In this document: positions 28,401 through 36,299 of the stretch, piece after piece
Position numbering within the stretch: the stretch's first letter is position 1
Layout: the number at the start of each line of letters is the position of its first letter
DNA from: Nocardiopsis flavescens
GTDB lineage: Bacteria; Actinomycetota; Actinomycetes; Streptosporangiales; Streptosporangiaceae
Assembly: GCF_900141985.1 (NCBI RefSeq)
Contig: NZ_FQZK01000013.1
Span: 124,001-188,000, forward strand
Direction: 5' to 3'
DNA length: 64,000 bases
Made by a program: the position numbers and the translations under genes
The notes under the pieces: model-generated
Told to the model about the DNA's origin: nothing
Seen by the model: only the letters and a program-made list of their open reading frames with translations
Databases searched by the model: none

Positions 28401-29588
28401 ATGACGGACCCGGCGGAACCTCCAGAACGCACACGCCGATGGATCTGGGCCCTCATGGGCAGCGTGTTCCTCACCCACACCGCCCTCAACCTCACCCGCC
28501 CCCTCATCTCCTACCGCACCATCGCCGTCGGCGGCGACGCCGTGGAAGTCGGCCTCATCACCGCCGCCTACGCCCTCCTCCCCCTCGTCATCGCCGTCCC
28601 GCTGGGACGCTCCACCGACCGGTCGGCGCGCATCGCCTGGATCGTCGGCCTGGGCTCCCTCATCCTCGCCGCGGGCGGCCTCCTCCTCTCCCTCGTCGAC
28701 GGACTGGCGGGCCTGGCCCTGGCCAGCACCGTCGTCGGTGTCGGCCACCTCCTCTGCATGGTGGCGGGGCAGGGCATCATCGCCCGCTACTCCCTCCCGG
28801 GGAACCTCGACCGCGACTTCGGCTGGTTCACCGCCGCCGCCTCGCTCGGCCAGCTCGCGGGCCCCCTGATCTCCGGCGCCATCCTGGCCGACGCCTCCGG
28901 GGACGCCCTGCTCTCGGCCACCTCCACCGCCCTGGTCATCGCGGGCGGTGTCGCGGCGCTGGGGGTCCTGCCGGTCCTGCCGCTCCTGCGCCTGGCCCCG
29001 ATCCGGCGCACCGCCGAACAGCGCTCCGCGCCCCCGGTGCCCACCAAGGACCTGCTGCGCCGACCCCGGATGCCCTCCGCCCTGCTCAGCAGCCTCGCCC
29101 TGCTGTCGGCGGTCGACATCCTCACCGCCTACCTCCCCCTCATCGCCGAGAGCAGGGGCATCCCCCCGGTGCTCGTCGGCGTCCTGCTCAGCCTGCGGGC
29201 GGGCTCCTCCCTGCTCTCCCGGCTGGCCCTGCCCTGGATGCTGCGCCGCTGGTCGCGCAAGACCCTCATCATCGCCAGCACCGCCGTGGCCGGCCTCTCC
29301 CTCGCCCTCGTGGCGCTGCCGTTCGCCGACTTCGTCGTCCTGGCCGTCGTCCTGGGGCTGGGCGGGTTCCTGCTCGGGCTGGGACAACCGCTCACCATGG
29401 CGGAAGTGACCACCCTGGCCCCGGAGGGCGCCCGCGGCTCCGCCCTGGCGCTGCGCATCTGGGGCAACCGGCTGGGACAGGTCGCCATCCCGGCGGCAGC
29501 GTCCGCCGTCGCCGGGGCGGTGGGCTCACCGGGGGCGCTGCTGTTCTCCGCCGCCGTCCTCCTCGCGGCGGCCGTCACCGCTCGCTGA
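28401..29588 (+). CDS. MFS transporter
   Basis: A 395-residue major facilitator with about twelve hydrophobic segments. The loop after helix 2 reads VPLGRSTDRSARI, a variant of the MFS motif A, and LLRRPRMPSALLSSLALLSA starts the second half. The C-terminal half has GFLLGLGQPLTMAEVT and ALALRIWGNRLGQV, typical of drug-efflux-type members. The ATG is preceded by AAAGGGGACC. Substrate unknown. The long upstream region with the TTGATATCAA palindrome suggests regulated expression. Confidence 0.82.
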   Translation: MTDPAEPPERTRRWIWALMGSVFLTHTALNLTRPLISYRTIAVGGDAVEVGLITAAYALLPLVIAVPLGRSTDRSARIAWIVGLGSLILAAGGLLLSLVDGLAGLALASTVVGVGHLLCMVAGQGIIARYSLPGNLDRDFGWFTAAASLGQLAGPLISGAILADASGDALLSATSTALVIAGGVAALGVLPVLPLLRLAPIRRTAEQRSAPPVPTKDLLRRPRMPSALLSSLALLSAVDILTAYLPLIAESRGIPPVLVGVLLSLRAGSSLLSRLALPWMLRRWSRKTLIIASTAVAGLSLALVALPFADFVVLAVVLGLGGFLLGLGQPLTMAEVTTLAPEGARGSALALRIWGNRLGQVAIPAAASAVAGAVGSPGALLFSAAVLLAAAVTAR

Positions 29589-29706
29589 CCTGCCTCCTCG
29601 GCATCGCCCGCGGACGACCGGCCCCTTCGGCACCGCCCGCCCCTTGTCCGGTTCCGTCGGCACCGTCCGCCAGGATGGCGGCCACCCCATCGACGAGGAG
29701 GACCCC

Positions 29707-30030
29707 GTGACCGACGAGCGCACCTACCTGGAGGGCATGGTTCGGGACACCTACTTCCCACCCGACCTGGTGGAGAAGGGCCAGGCGATCCTGCGCGCCC
29801 TCGACACCCGCCTCGCCGCGGACCGGCCCGCCGACCTGGAAGCCCTCTACACGGTCACCCACGCGGCGACCGAGGAGTTCAACGCCTTGAACGAGGAGTT
29901 CTGGGAACGGGGCAGCGAGATCGAGACCGTGGCCCGCGACGTGATCGCGACGGACTTCCTCCACATCGCCCGCGCGCACGGCTTCACCGACGCCGACATC
30001 GAGGAACTCGTCGCCCCGCGCGACTGGTGA
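29707..30030 (+). CDS. DUF5713 family protein
   Basis: A 107-residue cytoplasmic protein. It starts TDERTYLEGMVRDTYFPPDLVEKG and continues with ALYTVTHAATEEFNALNEEF, an all-helical acidic sequence matching the DUF5713 family from memory. No catalytic motif is evident. GAGGAGGACCCC precedes the GTG. An in-frame start 63 bases earlier would add a non-conserved stretch. It stands alone after the MFS gene, 118 bases away. Confidence 0.7.
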   Translation: MTDERTYLEGMVRDTYFPPDLVEKGQAILRALDTRLAADRPADLEALYTVTHAATEEFNALNEEFWERGSEIETVARDVIATDFLHIARAHGFTDADIEELVAPRDW

Positions 30031-30038
30031 CACACGCC

Positions 30039-30066
30039 GGGGCGGGGCCCCTCCGGACCCCGCCCC
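30039..30066. terminator. Terminator after the DUF5713 gene
   Basis: GGGGCGGGG and CCCCGCCCC arms with a ten-base loop lie nine bases past the stop, between convergent gene and gene remnant. Confidence 0.65.
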
Positions 30067-30081
30067 GCCCCGCCTCGCGTG

Positions 30082-30309
30082 TCAGACCGGTACGCGCCGC
30101 GCCGCCGGCGCCGCCCCGTACCTCTCCCACACGATCTCCGCCGGCTCCGGAGCGAGGGCCGGGCCCTCCGACACCGCGGTCGCCCCCTCGGCCTCCGCCT
30201 GCTCGCGGAGCCGGCCGGCGAAGAACCCCGGAGCCGGCAGGTACGTGGAGACCAGCGCCGACACGTCATCCGCCGACGGGCCGCCGCTCGACACTTCGTC
30301 CCGCGGCAC
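30082..30309 (-). pseudogene. Truncated duplicate of the sirohydrochlorin chelatase gene (3' end only)
   Basis: The 173 bases 30082-30254 match 31074-31246, the 3' end of the complete chelatase gene, without gaps and with about a dozen mismatches by eye. The frame is still open and would encode the C-terminal part STYLPAPGFFAGRLREQAEA to the final RRVPV, but the upstream sequence loses similarity and the catalytic N-terminal domain is absent. The Hsp20 gene lies between the copies. It is a decayed duplication with no expected function. Confidence 0.8.
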
Positions 30310-30426
30310 ACGGGAGGGGCCACGCTACGCGGTCCGGGTCGCGGAAGGTCCACGCCACAGGCGGGTACGCGGACACCCGGCCGGACCCCAGCCGCCCCCG
30401 GCACACAGGCCCCCGGCACACAGGAA

Positions 30427-30450
30427 GGGGGCCGTGACCACACGGCCCCC
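30427..30450. terminator. Terminator of hsp20
   Basis: GGGGGCCGTG and CACGGCCCCC arms with a four-base loop lie 25 bases past the hsp20 stop on the minus strand. Confidence 0.7.
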
Positions 30451-30475
30451 ACCGGAGAGGAACGGCGTCCGCCCG

Positions 30476-30901
30476 CTACGCCTTGATCGCGGTCCGTCCG
30501 GTCTCGGCGTCGTGGCCGACCGAGATCTTGCGGGCCTTGGACCGCTCGGCCACCGGGATCCGCAGGGTGAGCACACCGTCGGCGTAGTTCGCGCTGATCC
30601 GGTCGGTGTCCAGGGTGTCCCCGAGGAAGACCTGGCGGCTGAACGTGCCGCTCGGCCGCTCGTTGACGATCGGTTCCAGCTCCTCGCGGCGCAGGCCGGG
30701 GCGCTCCGCCTTGACGGTGAGGACGTTGCGCTCGACTTCGAGGTCGATGCTCTCGGGGGAGACCCCGGGCAGGTCGAAGTGGACCACGAAGTCGTCGTCC
30801 TCACGGTAGGCGTCCATCTGCATGGTGGACGGCCGGCCGTTCTCCAGGAGCCGCTGGGTGATCCGGTCGAACTCCCGGAACGGGTCGGTGCGCATCAGCA
30901 T
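30476..30901 (-). CDS. Hsp20/alpha-crystallin family small heat-shock protein
   Basis: A 141-residue ATP-independent chaperone that holds unfolding proteins. The alpha-crystallin domain spans about residues 35-130: DDFVVHFDLPGVSPESIDLE, then RNVLTVKAER, the loop RPSGTFSRQVFLGDTLD, and YADGVLTLRIPV near the end, where an A-x-x-x-G-V-L-T-L motif is diagnostic. GGAGG lies nine bases before the ATG. A HAIR-like dyad is upstream, suggesting HspR-type heat control. It is wedged between a complete and a truncated chelatase gene. Confidence 0.93.
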   Translation of the reverse strand: MLMRTDPFREFDRITQRLLENGRPSTMQMDAYREDDDFVVHFDLPGVSPESIDLEVERNVLTVKAERPGLRREELEPIVNERPSGTFSRQVFLGDTLDTDRISANYADGVLTLRIPVAERSKARKISVGHDAETGRTAIKA

Positions 30902-30941
30902 CGCTCGTCACCTCCACGTGTTCTCGACTCATCGTCGATGA

Positions 30942-30962
30942 CTTGATGCGAACAAGCTCAAC
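30942..30962. promoter_or_regulatory. HAIR-like element upstream of hsp20
   Basis: CTTGATG-N7-GCTCAAC matches the HspR-binding HAIR consensus CTTGAGT-N7-ACTCAAG at five of seven positions in each arm, with the correct spacing. It lies about 41 bases before the hsp20 start, within the promoter zone. HspR itself is not in the window. Confidence 0.5.
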
Positions 30963-31006
30963 TTTATTGATCGTCTCGTGCGTGTCAAGTCCTCGGGCAC
31001 AAAGAA

Positions 31007-31036
31007 GCGGGCGGGGTCCGTGAGGATCCCGCCCGC
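31007..31036. terminator. Terminator of the sirohydrochlorin chelatase gene
   Basis: A 13-bp stem with one G-T wobble and a GTGA loop lies 38 bases past the stop codon on the minus strand, separating this gene from the hsp20 promoter. Confidence 0.65.
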
Positions 31037-31073
31037 CCGGCGCACCGGTGTCCCAGACCGGTACACGCGCGCC

Positions 31074-31832
31074 TCAGACCGGCACGCGCCGCGCCGCCAG
31101 CGCCGCCCCGTACCTCTCCCACACGATCTCCGCCAGCTCCGGAGCGGCACCCAGGGCCTCCGACACCGCGGTCGCCCCCTCGGCCTCCGCCTGCTCGCGG
31201 ACCCGGTCGGCGAAGAACCCCGGAGCCAGCAGGTACGTGGAGACCACCACCCGCCGAGCCCCCCGTGCGTACGCCGCGGCGACCGCCTCGGCGGGGGTGG
31301 GACGCGCCGCCGACGCGAACGCCGCCACCGCCTCCCGCCACGGTCCGCGTGCCGCCAGCTCCGCGGCCACGGACTCCACCGTCGCGTTGGCCGAGGGGTC
31401 GCTCGACCCGGCCGACGCCACCACCAGCACCGTGTCCGGATCGGCGGTGGCGCCGGCCTCGGCCAGCCGGCGCTCCGCCGCGGCCACCAGGCCGGAGTGG
31501 GGGCCGAGCGTGTCCGCGTAGCGGATCCGCACCCACGGCTCGGCCTCGCCCGCCCGCTCCAGCACCCGCGGCAGGTCCACCTTGCTGTGGTAGGCCGCCG
31601 TCAGCAGCGCGGGCAGCACGACCGCCTCGCCGGCGCCCTCGGCCGCTAGCGCGGCGAGGGCGTCCCCGGCCGAGGGGGACGTGTGGTCCAGGTAGGAGAC
31701 CCGGACGTCGGCCCGGGGGCGCAGCGCGCGCACCCGGTCGAACAGCGCCTCCACGGCCGCCGCGGACCGGGGATCACGGCTGCCGTGGGCGACCGCCAGC
31801 AGCGGCACGCGCCTCCGTTCATCCCGCACCAT
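31074..31832 (-). CDS. Sirohydrochlorin chelatase (CbiX/SirB type)
   Basis: A 252-residue two-domain chelatase that inserts iron into sirohydrochlorin to make siroheme, the cofactor of the sulfite reductase encoded upstream. The first domain starts LLAVAHGSRDPRSAAAVEAL with the metal-binding His; the second half contains LPALLTAAYHSKVDLP with another His and, later, VVVSTYLLAPGFFADRVREQ. GGGAGGGG precedes the ATG. It is on the same strand as the sulfur genes but separated from cysH by a 280-base repeat-rich gap. Its 3' end is duplicated at 30082-30254. Confidence 0.88.
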   Translation of the reverse strand: MVRDERRRVPLLAVAHGSRDPRSAAAVEALFDRVRALRPRADVRVSYLDHTSPSAGDALAALAAEGAGEAVVLPALLTAAYHSKVDLPRVLERAGEAEPWVRIRYADTLGPHSGLVAAAERRLAEAGATADPDTVLVVASAGSSDPSANATVESVAAELAARGPWREAVAAFASAARPTPAEAVAAAYARGARRVVVSTYLLAPGFFADRVREQAEAEGATAVSEALGAAPELAEIVWERYGAALAARRVPV

Positions 31833-32111
31833 GCACCACCCCTCCCGCGACACGCCGCCTTCCCGCCGCACCCTCTCCTCCGGGAGGACGCCGCCCTCCC
31901 GCAGGACGCCTGCTTCCCGCACCGTCCTTTCCTCCCGCGCCCGACACCGACCCCCACGGACCCCACCCCGGTGCCCGCCGCGCTTCCCGCGCTTCCCGTG
32001 CCTCTTGCGCTTCCCGCACTTCCCGCGTCTCTTGCGCTATCCGCACTTCCCGCGCTTCCCACACCTTCCGCACCATCCACACCACCCCCGCCACTCCCAC
32101 CCCTCCCGGGA
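31833..32111. repeat. Low-complexity CTTCCCGC-type repeat region
   Basis: About 280 bases between cysH and the chelatase gene. From about 31970 to 32090 the sequence is an imperfect tandem array of a nine-base word (CTTCCCGCG/CTTCCCGCA, CTCTTGCG), strongly pyrimidine-rich on the plus strand. No gene, terminator hairpin or promoter is clear. It marks the place where other actinomycetes often have cysC, cysD and cysN. Confidence 0.6.
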
Positions 32112-32813
32112 TCACACGTGGATCCCGCACTCGGTCTTCCCACTGCCGGCCCAGCGCCCGCTGCGCGGGTCCTCGCCGGGTGCGACCCGGCGGGTGCACG
32201 GCTCGCAGCCGATGGAGGGGTACCCGTCGTACTGGAGCGGGTTGATGATCACCCCGTTCTCTTCGATGTAGGAGTCCACCTGCTCCTGGCTCCACGCGGC
32301 GATCGGGTTCACCTTGGTCATCCGCCTGCGCCGGTCCCACTGCACGATCGGGGTCTCGCGCCGGGTCGCGGAGTCACCGCGGCGCAGCCCGGTCAGCCAC
32401 GCGCTGTAGGGCTCCAGCGCCTTGCGCAGCGGCTCCACCTTGCGCAGGTGGCAGCAGATGCCGGGGTCGCGCCCGTGCAGCCGGGGGCCCAGCGCCAGGT
32501 CCTGCTCGGCGACGGTCCGGGTCGGTTCGACGTTGACGAGAGTGATGTCGTAGATCGAGGCCACGGCGTCGCGGGTACCGATGGTCTCGGGGAAGTGGTA
32601 CCCCGTGTCCAGAAAGACCACGTCGATACCGGGGACCACGCGCGATGCCAGGTCGACCATGAGCGCGTCGGCCATGGACGAGGTCATGCACAGGCCGTCG
32701 CCGAACGTCTCGGCGGCCCAGGCGATGATCTCCTGCGCGGTGGCCTCCTCCAGCTCGCGCGAGGCGCGCGCGGCCAGCTCGGAACCGCCCAGGGGGGTGA
32801 TGGTGGCGTTCAT
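32112..32813 (-). CDS. cysH: Assimilatory adenylyl-sulfate (APS) reductase
   Basis: A 233-residue reductase that converts activated sulfate to sulfite. CC at 120-121 in GICCHLRKVEPL and Cys203/Cys206 in SIGCEPCTRR are the 4Fe-4S ligands that mark the APS-using bacterial type rather than the PAPS type. The catalytic Cys229 is in KTECGIHV at the C-terminus. FLDTGYHFPET and SSMADALMV belong to the nucleotide site. GGTAGGA precedes the ATG. The zinc-ribbon gene ends two bases upstream, so the genes are coupled. It follows the sulfite reductase gene in one transcription unit. Confidence 0.93.
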   Translation of the reverse strand: MNATITPLGGSELAARASRELEEATAQEIIAWAAETFGDGLCMTSSMADALMVDLASRVVPGIDVVFLDTGYHFPETIGTRDAVASIYDITLVNVEPTRTVAEQDLALGPRLHGRDPGICCHLRKVEPLRKALEPYSAWLTGLRRGDSATRRETPIVQWDRRRRMTKVNPIAAWSQEQVDSYIEENGVIINPLQYDGYPSIGCEPCTRRVAPGEDPRSGRWAGSGKTECGIHV

Positions 32814-32815
32814 TC

Positions 32816-33010
32816 CTACCCTTCCGTCGGTCTGGAGGGCGCGCCGCCGAACGAGGCGGAGCGAAGGCCCACGTACTTCACGCGGAAGACCCGGGCGCAG
32901 GACAGGCAGGCCCAGGGGTAGCCCTCGCCCTTGACGGCGGCTCCCTCCTCGGGCACCAGGTCCTCGTCCCCGCAGTAGGGGCAGTAGTAGGGTGCGGCCC
33001 TCTCGGACAC
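32816..33010 (-). CDS. Small zinc-ribbon protein of the cysteine operon
   Basis: A 64-residue protein with two CxxC-type pairs, YYCPYCGDED at residues 9-18 and ACLSCARVF at 34-42, spaced as in a zinc ribbon; there is no signal peptide. Proteins of this size lie between sulfite reductase and cysH in many Streptomyces, but the function is unknown; a chaperone or electron-transfer role is a guess. The GTG start has GAGG ten bases upstream. It ends two bases before the cysH ATG, so translation is likely coupled. Confidence 0.75.
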   Translation of the reverse strand: MSERAAPYYCPYCGDEDLVPEEGAAVKGEGYPWACLSCARVFRVKYVGLRSASFGGAPSRPTEG

Positions 33011-33106
33011 GGCGCACCTCCTCGAATCGGGGATGTCACGGATCGGTGGATCGGTGGGTCGGGGCCGGGCGGGCCGGGCACACGGACCCGGCCCGCCCGG
33101 CCGCCG

Positions 33107-34807
33107 CTACTTCAGGTCCTCGTCCGCGGCCCGGCCCACCCAGCCCGCGAACGACTCCCCGTCCTTCTTCTGGTCCTGGAACCGGCGCAGCACCCGCTCC
33201 ACGTAGTCCGGCAGCTCGTCGGCGGTGGACTTGAGGCCGCGGATCTTCTTGCCGAAGGCCGCGTCCAGGCCCATCCCGCCGCCCAGGTGGATCTGGTAGC
33301 CCTCCACCTGCTCGCCGCGCTCGTCCATCACCAGCTGGCCCTTGAGGCCGATGTCGGCGACCTGGATGCGCGCGCACGAGTTCGGGCACCCGTTGACGTT
33401 GATCGTCAGCGGCTCGGCGAACCCGGGGAGCCGCTTCTCCAGCTCGTCGATGAGCGTCGACGCCCGGTCCTTGGTCTCCACGATCGCCAGCTTGCAGAAC
33501 TCGATGCCGGTGCAGGCCATCGTCTGGCGGCGGAACGTGCTGGGCCGCACCTGGAGGTCCTGCGCCTCCAGTGCCGCGACGACGGACTCCACCCGGTCCT
33601 CCTCGATGTCGAGGATGACGAGCTTCTGGTCGGCGGTGGTGCGGATGCGGTCGGAGCCGTGCTCCTCGGCGATGTCCGCGATCCGGGCCAGCGAGGTGCC
33701 CGAGACCCGGCCCACCCGGGGGGCGAACCCCACGTAGAACCTGCCGTCGCGCTGGCGGTGCACCCCCACGTGGTCGCGGCGCAGGCCCTCGTCCAGCACG
33801 GGTGCGGGGCCGTCGGGCAGCGCGTACCCCAGGTACTCCTCCTCCAGTACCTGCCGGAACCGCTCCGCGCCCCAGTCCTTGATGAGGAACTTGATGCGCG
33901 CGCGGGTGCGCAGCCGCCGGTACCCGTAGTCGCGGAAGATCCCGCAGACCCCCGCCCACACCTCGCTCACCTGGTCGGGGCGGACGAACGCCCCCAGCCG
34001 CAGCGCGAACATCGGGTTGGTGGACAGGCCCCCGCCGACGAACAGGTCGTACCCGGCCCGCCCCTCCGCGTCGTGCACGCCCACGAAGGCGACGTCGTTG
34101 ATCTCGTGGTTGGTGCAGTACACCGAGCAGCCCGCGATGGACGTCTTGAACTTGCGGGGCAGGTTGGAGTACAGCGGGCTGCCGATGTGGTCCTCGTAGA
34201 CCTGGAAGATCTCCGGCGACGCGTCCAGCACCTCGTCGTCGGCCACCCCGGCGACCGGACAGCCCATGATCACGCGGGGGGTGTCGCCGCAGGCCTCGGT
34301 GGTGGACAGGCCCGCCGCCTCCAGCCGCTCCCAGATCTCCGGCACGTCCTCGACCCGGATCCAGTGGTACTGGACGTTCTGCCGGTCGGTGATGTCGGCG
34401 GTGTCGCGGCCGAAGTCGCGGGAGATCCCGGCGACGGCGCGCAGCTGGGCCACCGACAGCTGGCCGCCGTCGATGCGCACCCGCAGCATGAAGTAGCTGT
34501 CGTCCAGCTCCTCCGGCTCCAGGACCGCGGTCTTGCCCCCGTCGATGCCGGGGGCGCGCTGGGTGTAGAGGCCGAACCACCGGAAACGGCCGCGAAGGTC
34601 AGCGGGGTCGATCGAGTCGAAACCGCGCTTGGAGTAGATGTTGATGATCCGATCGCGGACGTTGAGCCCGTCGTCGTTCTTCTTGTTCTCCTCGTTCTTG
34701 TTCAGCGGTTCGCGGTAGCCGAGGGCCCACTGGCCCTCACCGCGGCGTCGACGCGGCGGCTTGGCCGCGGTCGGCGTCCGACCGTTCTGCGCGGAAGAGG
34801 GAGGCAT
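33107..34807 (-). CDS. Ferredoxin-dependent sulfite reductase (NirA type)
   Basis: A 566-residue siroheme and 4Fe-4S enzyme that reduces sulfite to sulfide with ferredoxin. The two domain repeats have the ligand motifs ACTGIEFCKLA and NGCPNSCARIQ for the cluster and siroheme, and TSIAGCSVYCTNHEIND in the first half. Tyr81 (GLYTQR) and Cys173 (TEACGD) are 92 apart, the same spacing as the cross-linked Tyr-Cys pair of mycobacterial NirA. The ATG at 34807 has GGAG upstream; a GTG at 34831 would add eight residues. It heads the operon and is preceded by a cysteine leader peptide. Confidence 0.93.
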   Translation of the reverse strand: MPPSSAQNGRTPTAAKPPRRRRGEGQWALGYREPLNKNEENKKNDDGLNVRDRIINIYSKRGFDSIDPADLRGRFRWFGLYTQRAPGIDGGKTAVLEPEELDDSYFMLRVRIDGGQLSVAQLRAVAGISRDFGRDTADITDRQNVQYHWIRVEDVPEIWERLEAAGLSTTEACGDTPRVIMGCPVAGVADDEVLDASPEIFQVYEDHIGSPLYSNLPRKFKTSIAGCSVYCTNHEINDVAFVGVHDAEGRAGYDLFVGGGLSTNPMFALRLGAFVRPDQVSEVWAGVCGIFRDYGYRRLRTRARIKFLIKDWGAERFRQVLEEEYLGYALPDGPAPVLDEGLRRDHVGVHRQRDGRFYVGFAPRVGRVSGTSLARIADIAEEHGSDRIRTTADQKLVILDIEEDRVESVVAALEAQDLQVRPSTFRRQTMACTGIEFCKLAIVETKDRASTLIDELEKRLPGFAEPLTINVNGCPNSCARIQVADIGLKGQLVMDERGEQVEGYQIHLGGGMGLDAAFGKKIRGLKSTADELPDYVERVLRRFQDQKKDGESFAGWVGRAADEDLK

Positions 34808-34950
34808 CGCGGGTGTCTCCGATGGGGTCACGGGGTCCGTGCGACCCCGGCGCCCGCACCACGACCACCCGTGGGCGCCGCACTTCGTCGTGCAGGTGCC
34901 ACGGGTCGGAATCCGCGTGTGGGGAATGCGAAGAAAAAGGGGAGAGCGCC

Positions 34951-34976
34951 GGTGCCGCGCGCACCCCTGGGGTGCG
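34951..34976 (-). promoter_or_regulatory. Alternative hairpins of a cysteine attenuator
   Basis: Read on the minus strand, the RNA after the leader peptide can form CGCACCCC/GGGGTGCG (34960-34976) or a different stem GGTGC/GCACC (34951-34955 with 34961-34965). The two share bases 34961-34965, so they exclude each other, and a T5 tract follows at 34934-34938. This is the layout of a ribosome-controlled attenuator between the leader peptide and sulfite reductase. Pairing energies were not computed. Confidence 0.45.
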
Positions 34977-34993
34977 ACTGAAAGGCGGCGAGA

Positions 34994-35083
34994 TTAACCG
35001 ACGCTGCAACAGATGGCACTGCGGACCCGAAGGAAGTCCACGTGGCGACGCACGCAGAGCATGGGGTCCAGGGCAGCGATCAT
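34994..35083 (-). CDS. Cysteine-containing leader peptide upstream of sulfite reductase
   Basis: A 29-residue peptide, too short for usual gene finding. It contains RRHVDFLRVRSAICC followed by SVG and a TAA stop. The RRHVDxxRVxSAxC pattern is that of the short leader peptides found before sulfur genes in many actinomycetes, and two adjacent Cys codons near its end fit sensing of charged cysteinyl-tRNA. The ATG is the first base after a -10 (CATTCT) plus six bases, so the mRNA is probably leaderless. A second ATG at 35062 would give 22 residues. Its stop is 186 bases before the sulfite reductase start. Confidence 0.75.
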   Translation of the reverse strand: MIAALDPMLCVRRHVDFLRVRSAICCSVG

Positions 35084-35089
35084 GAAATG

Positions 35090-35119
35090 AGAATGTCACG
35101 TGTCCGCGGTTCTTGTCCA
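35090..35119 (-). promoter_or_regulatory. Promoter of the cysteine leader/sulfite reductase unit
   Basis: On the minus strand TGGACA (35119-35114; five of six to TTGACA) and CATTCT (35095-35090) are 18 bases apart, and the leader ATG begins six bases after the -10. Confidence 0.55.
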
Positions 35120-35288
35120 GGCGCCCGCGGACGGCCCCGAAGTGAGTCACATCACTCGAAGGCGCGCTCCGCAGGCCGCCCGCCACGGCCGCCCGGCCGC
35201 GCCCCACCGCCCCCGCGGGCGCCCCGTCGCCCGTCCGCGGATACTCCGAGGTCCCGGCCCCCGCCCCCGTACCGCTAACGTTCTCCCC

Positions 35289-36299
35289 GTGGTGGGTTTC
35301 TGGGAGGGGCTGTGGCGTATCACCGACGCCTGGCTGAGACGGCGCCCCGTGCTGCGCGGCGGACTGCTCCTCGTGCTGCGCACGATGCGCGCCTTCTCCC
35401 GCAACCGCGTGGTCGGGCTCGCGGCCGAGTCGGCCTTCTTCACCCTGATCTCCCTGCCCGCGCTGCTCCTCGGCCTGCTGGGCGCCCTGGTCCCGCTGGC
35501 GTCGGTGCTCGGCCACGACACGGTGGGGGAGATCCGGGAGCTGATCCTGGACACCGCCTACCAGGTGCTCACCCCGGTCGCCGTCGAGTCCGTCGTCGAA
35601 CCGCTGATGGACGACTTCCTCCAGGGCGTCCAGGGCGGACTGCTGTCGGTGACCTTCCTGGTGTCGCTGTGGTCGGGGTCCCGGGCCATGGACGTGTTCA
35701 TCCGCTCCATCACCATCTCCTACGGCCTCGACGAGCTGCGCCCCTGGCTGGTCCAGCGCGGCCTGGCGTTCCTCGCCTACCTGGGCGGCCTGACGTTCGC
35801 GCTGCTGGTGCTGCCGGTCCTGGTGGCGGGGCCCGACCTCGTCCACGGCCTGCTGCCGATCACGGTGGGGCGGCTCAACCTGCTGTACTGGCCGACCGTC
35901 GCGGTCCTGGCCACCACCGCCGTGACGATGCTCTACAACCTGAGCGTCCCGGTGCGCACCCCGCTGTGGCGGCACCTGCCGGGGGCGCTGCTGGCGACGA
36001 CGGTGCTCGTCACCGGGTCCATCGGGCTGCGCGCCTACCTGGACGCCTCGCTGGGGCAGGTCAGCCTCTACGGCTCGCTGGCCGCGCCCATCGCCATCCT
36101 GGCCTGGCTGTTCGTGATGGCGGTCGCCGTGCTGGTGGGGTCGTCGTTCAACGCCGAGATCGACGCCATGTGGCCGACGGTGCGCACCGCCGCGGCCCGC
36201 GCCGAGATCGCCAACCGCCACCTGGAGCGCGCCGACCGCATCATGCGCCGCAGGGAGCAGGCCGTCATCGACACGATCGTCGAGGGCAACGGCCGCTGA
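35289..36299 (+). CDS. YihY/virulence factor BrkB family membrane protein
   Basis: A 336-residue protein with six or more hydrophobic segments. The family pattern appears in RAFSRNRVVGLAAESAFFTL near residue 35, VTFLVSLWSGSRAMDVF near 115 and VPVRTPLWRHLPGALLATTV near 225, all typical of the YihY/UPF0761 (formerly RNase BN) group. Its function is unsettled; it is not an RNase. TAACGT lies seven bases before the GTG, so it may be leaderless; a second GTG follows directly. It is divergent from the sulfur unit. The C-terminal 40 residues are charged and cytoplasmic. Confidence 0.82.
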   Translation: MVGFWEGLWRITDAWLRRRPVLRGGLLLVLRTMRAFSRNRVVGLAAESAFFTLISLPALLLGLLGALVPLASVLGHDTVGEIRELILDTAYQVLTPVAVESVVEPLMDDFLQGVQGGLLSVTFLVSLWSGSRAMDVFIRSITISYGLDELRPWLVQRGLAFLAYLGGLTFALLVLPVLVAGPDLVHGLLPITVGRLNLLYWPTVAVLATTAVTMLYNLSVPVRTPLWRHLPGALLATTVLVTGSIGLRAYLDASLGQVSLYGSLAAPIAILAWLFVMAVAVLVGSSFNAEIDAMWPTVRTAAARAEIANRHLERADRIMRRREQAVIDTIVEGNGR

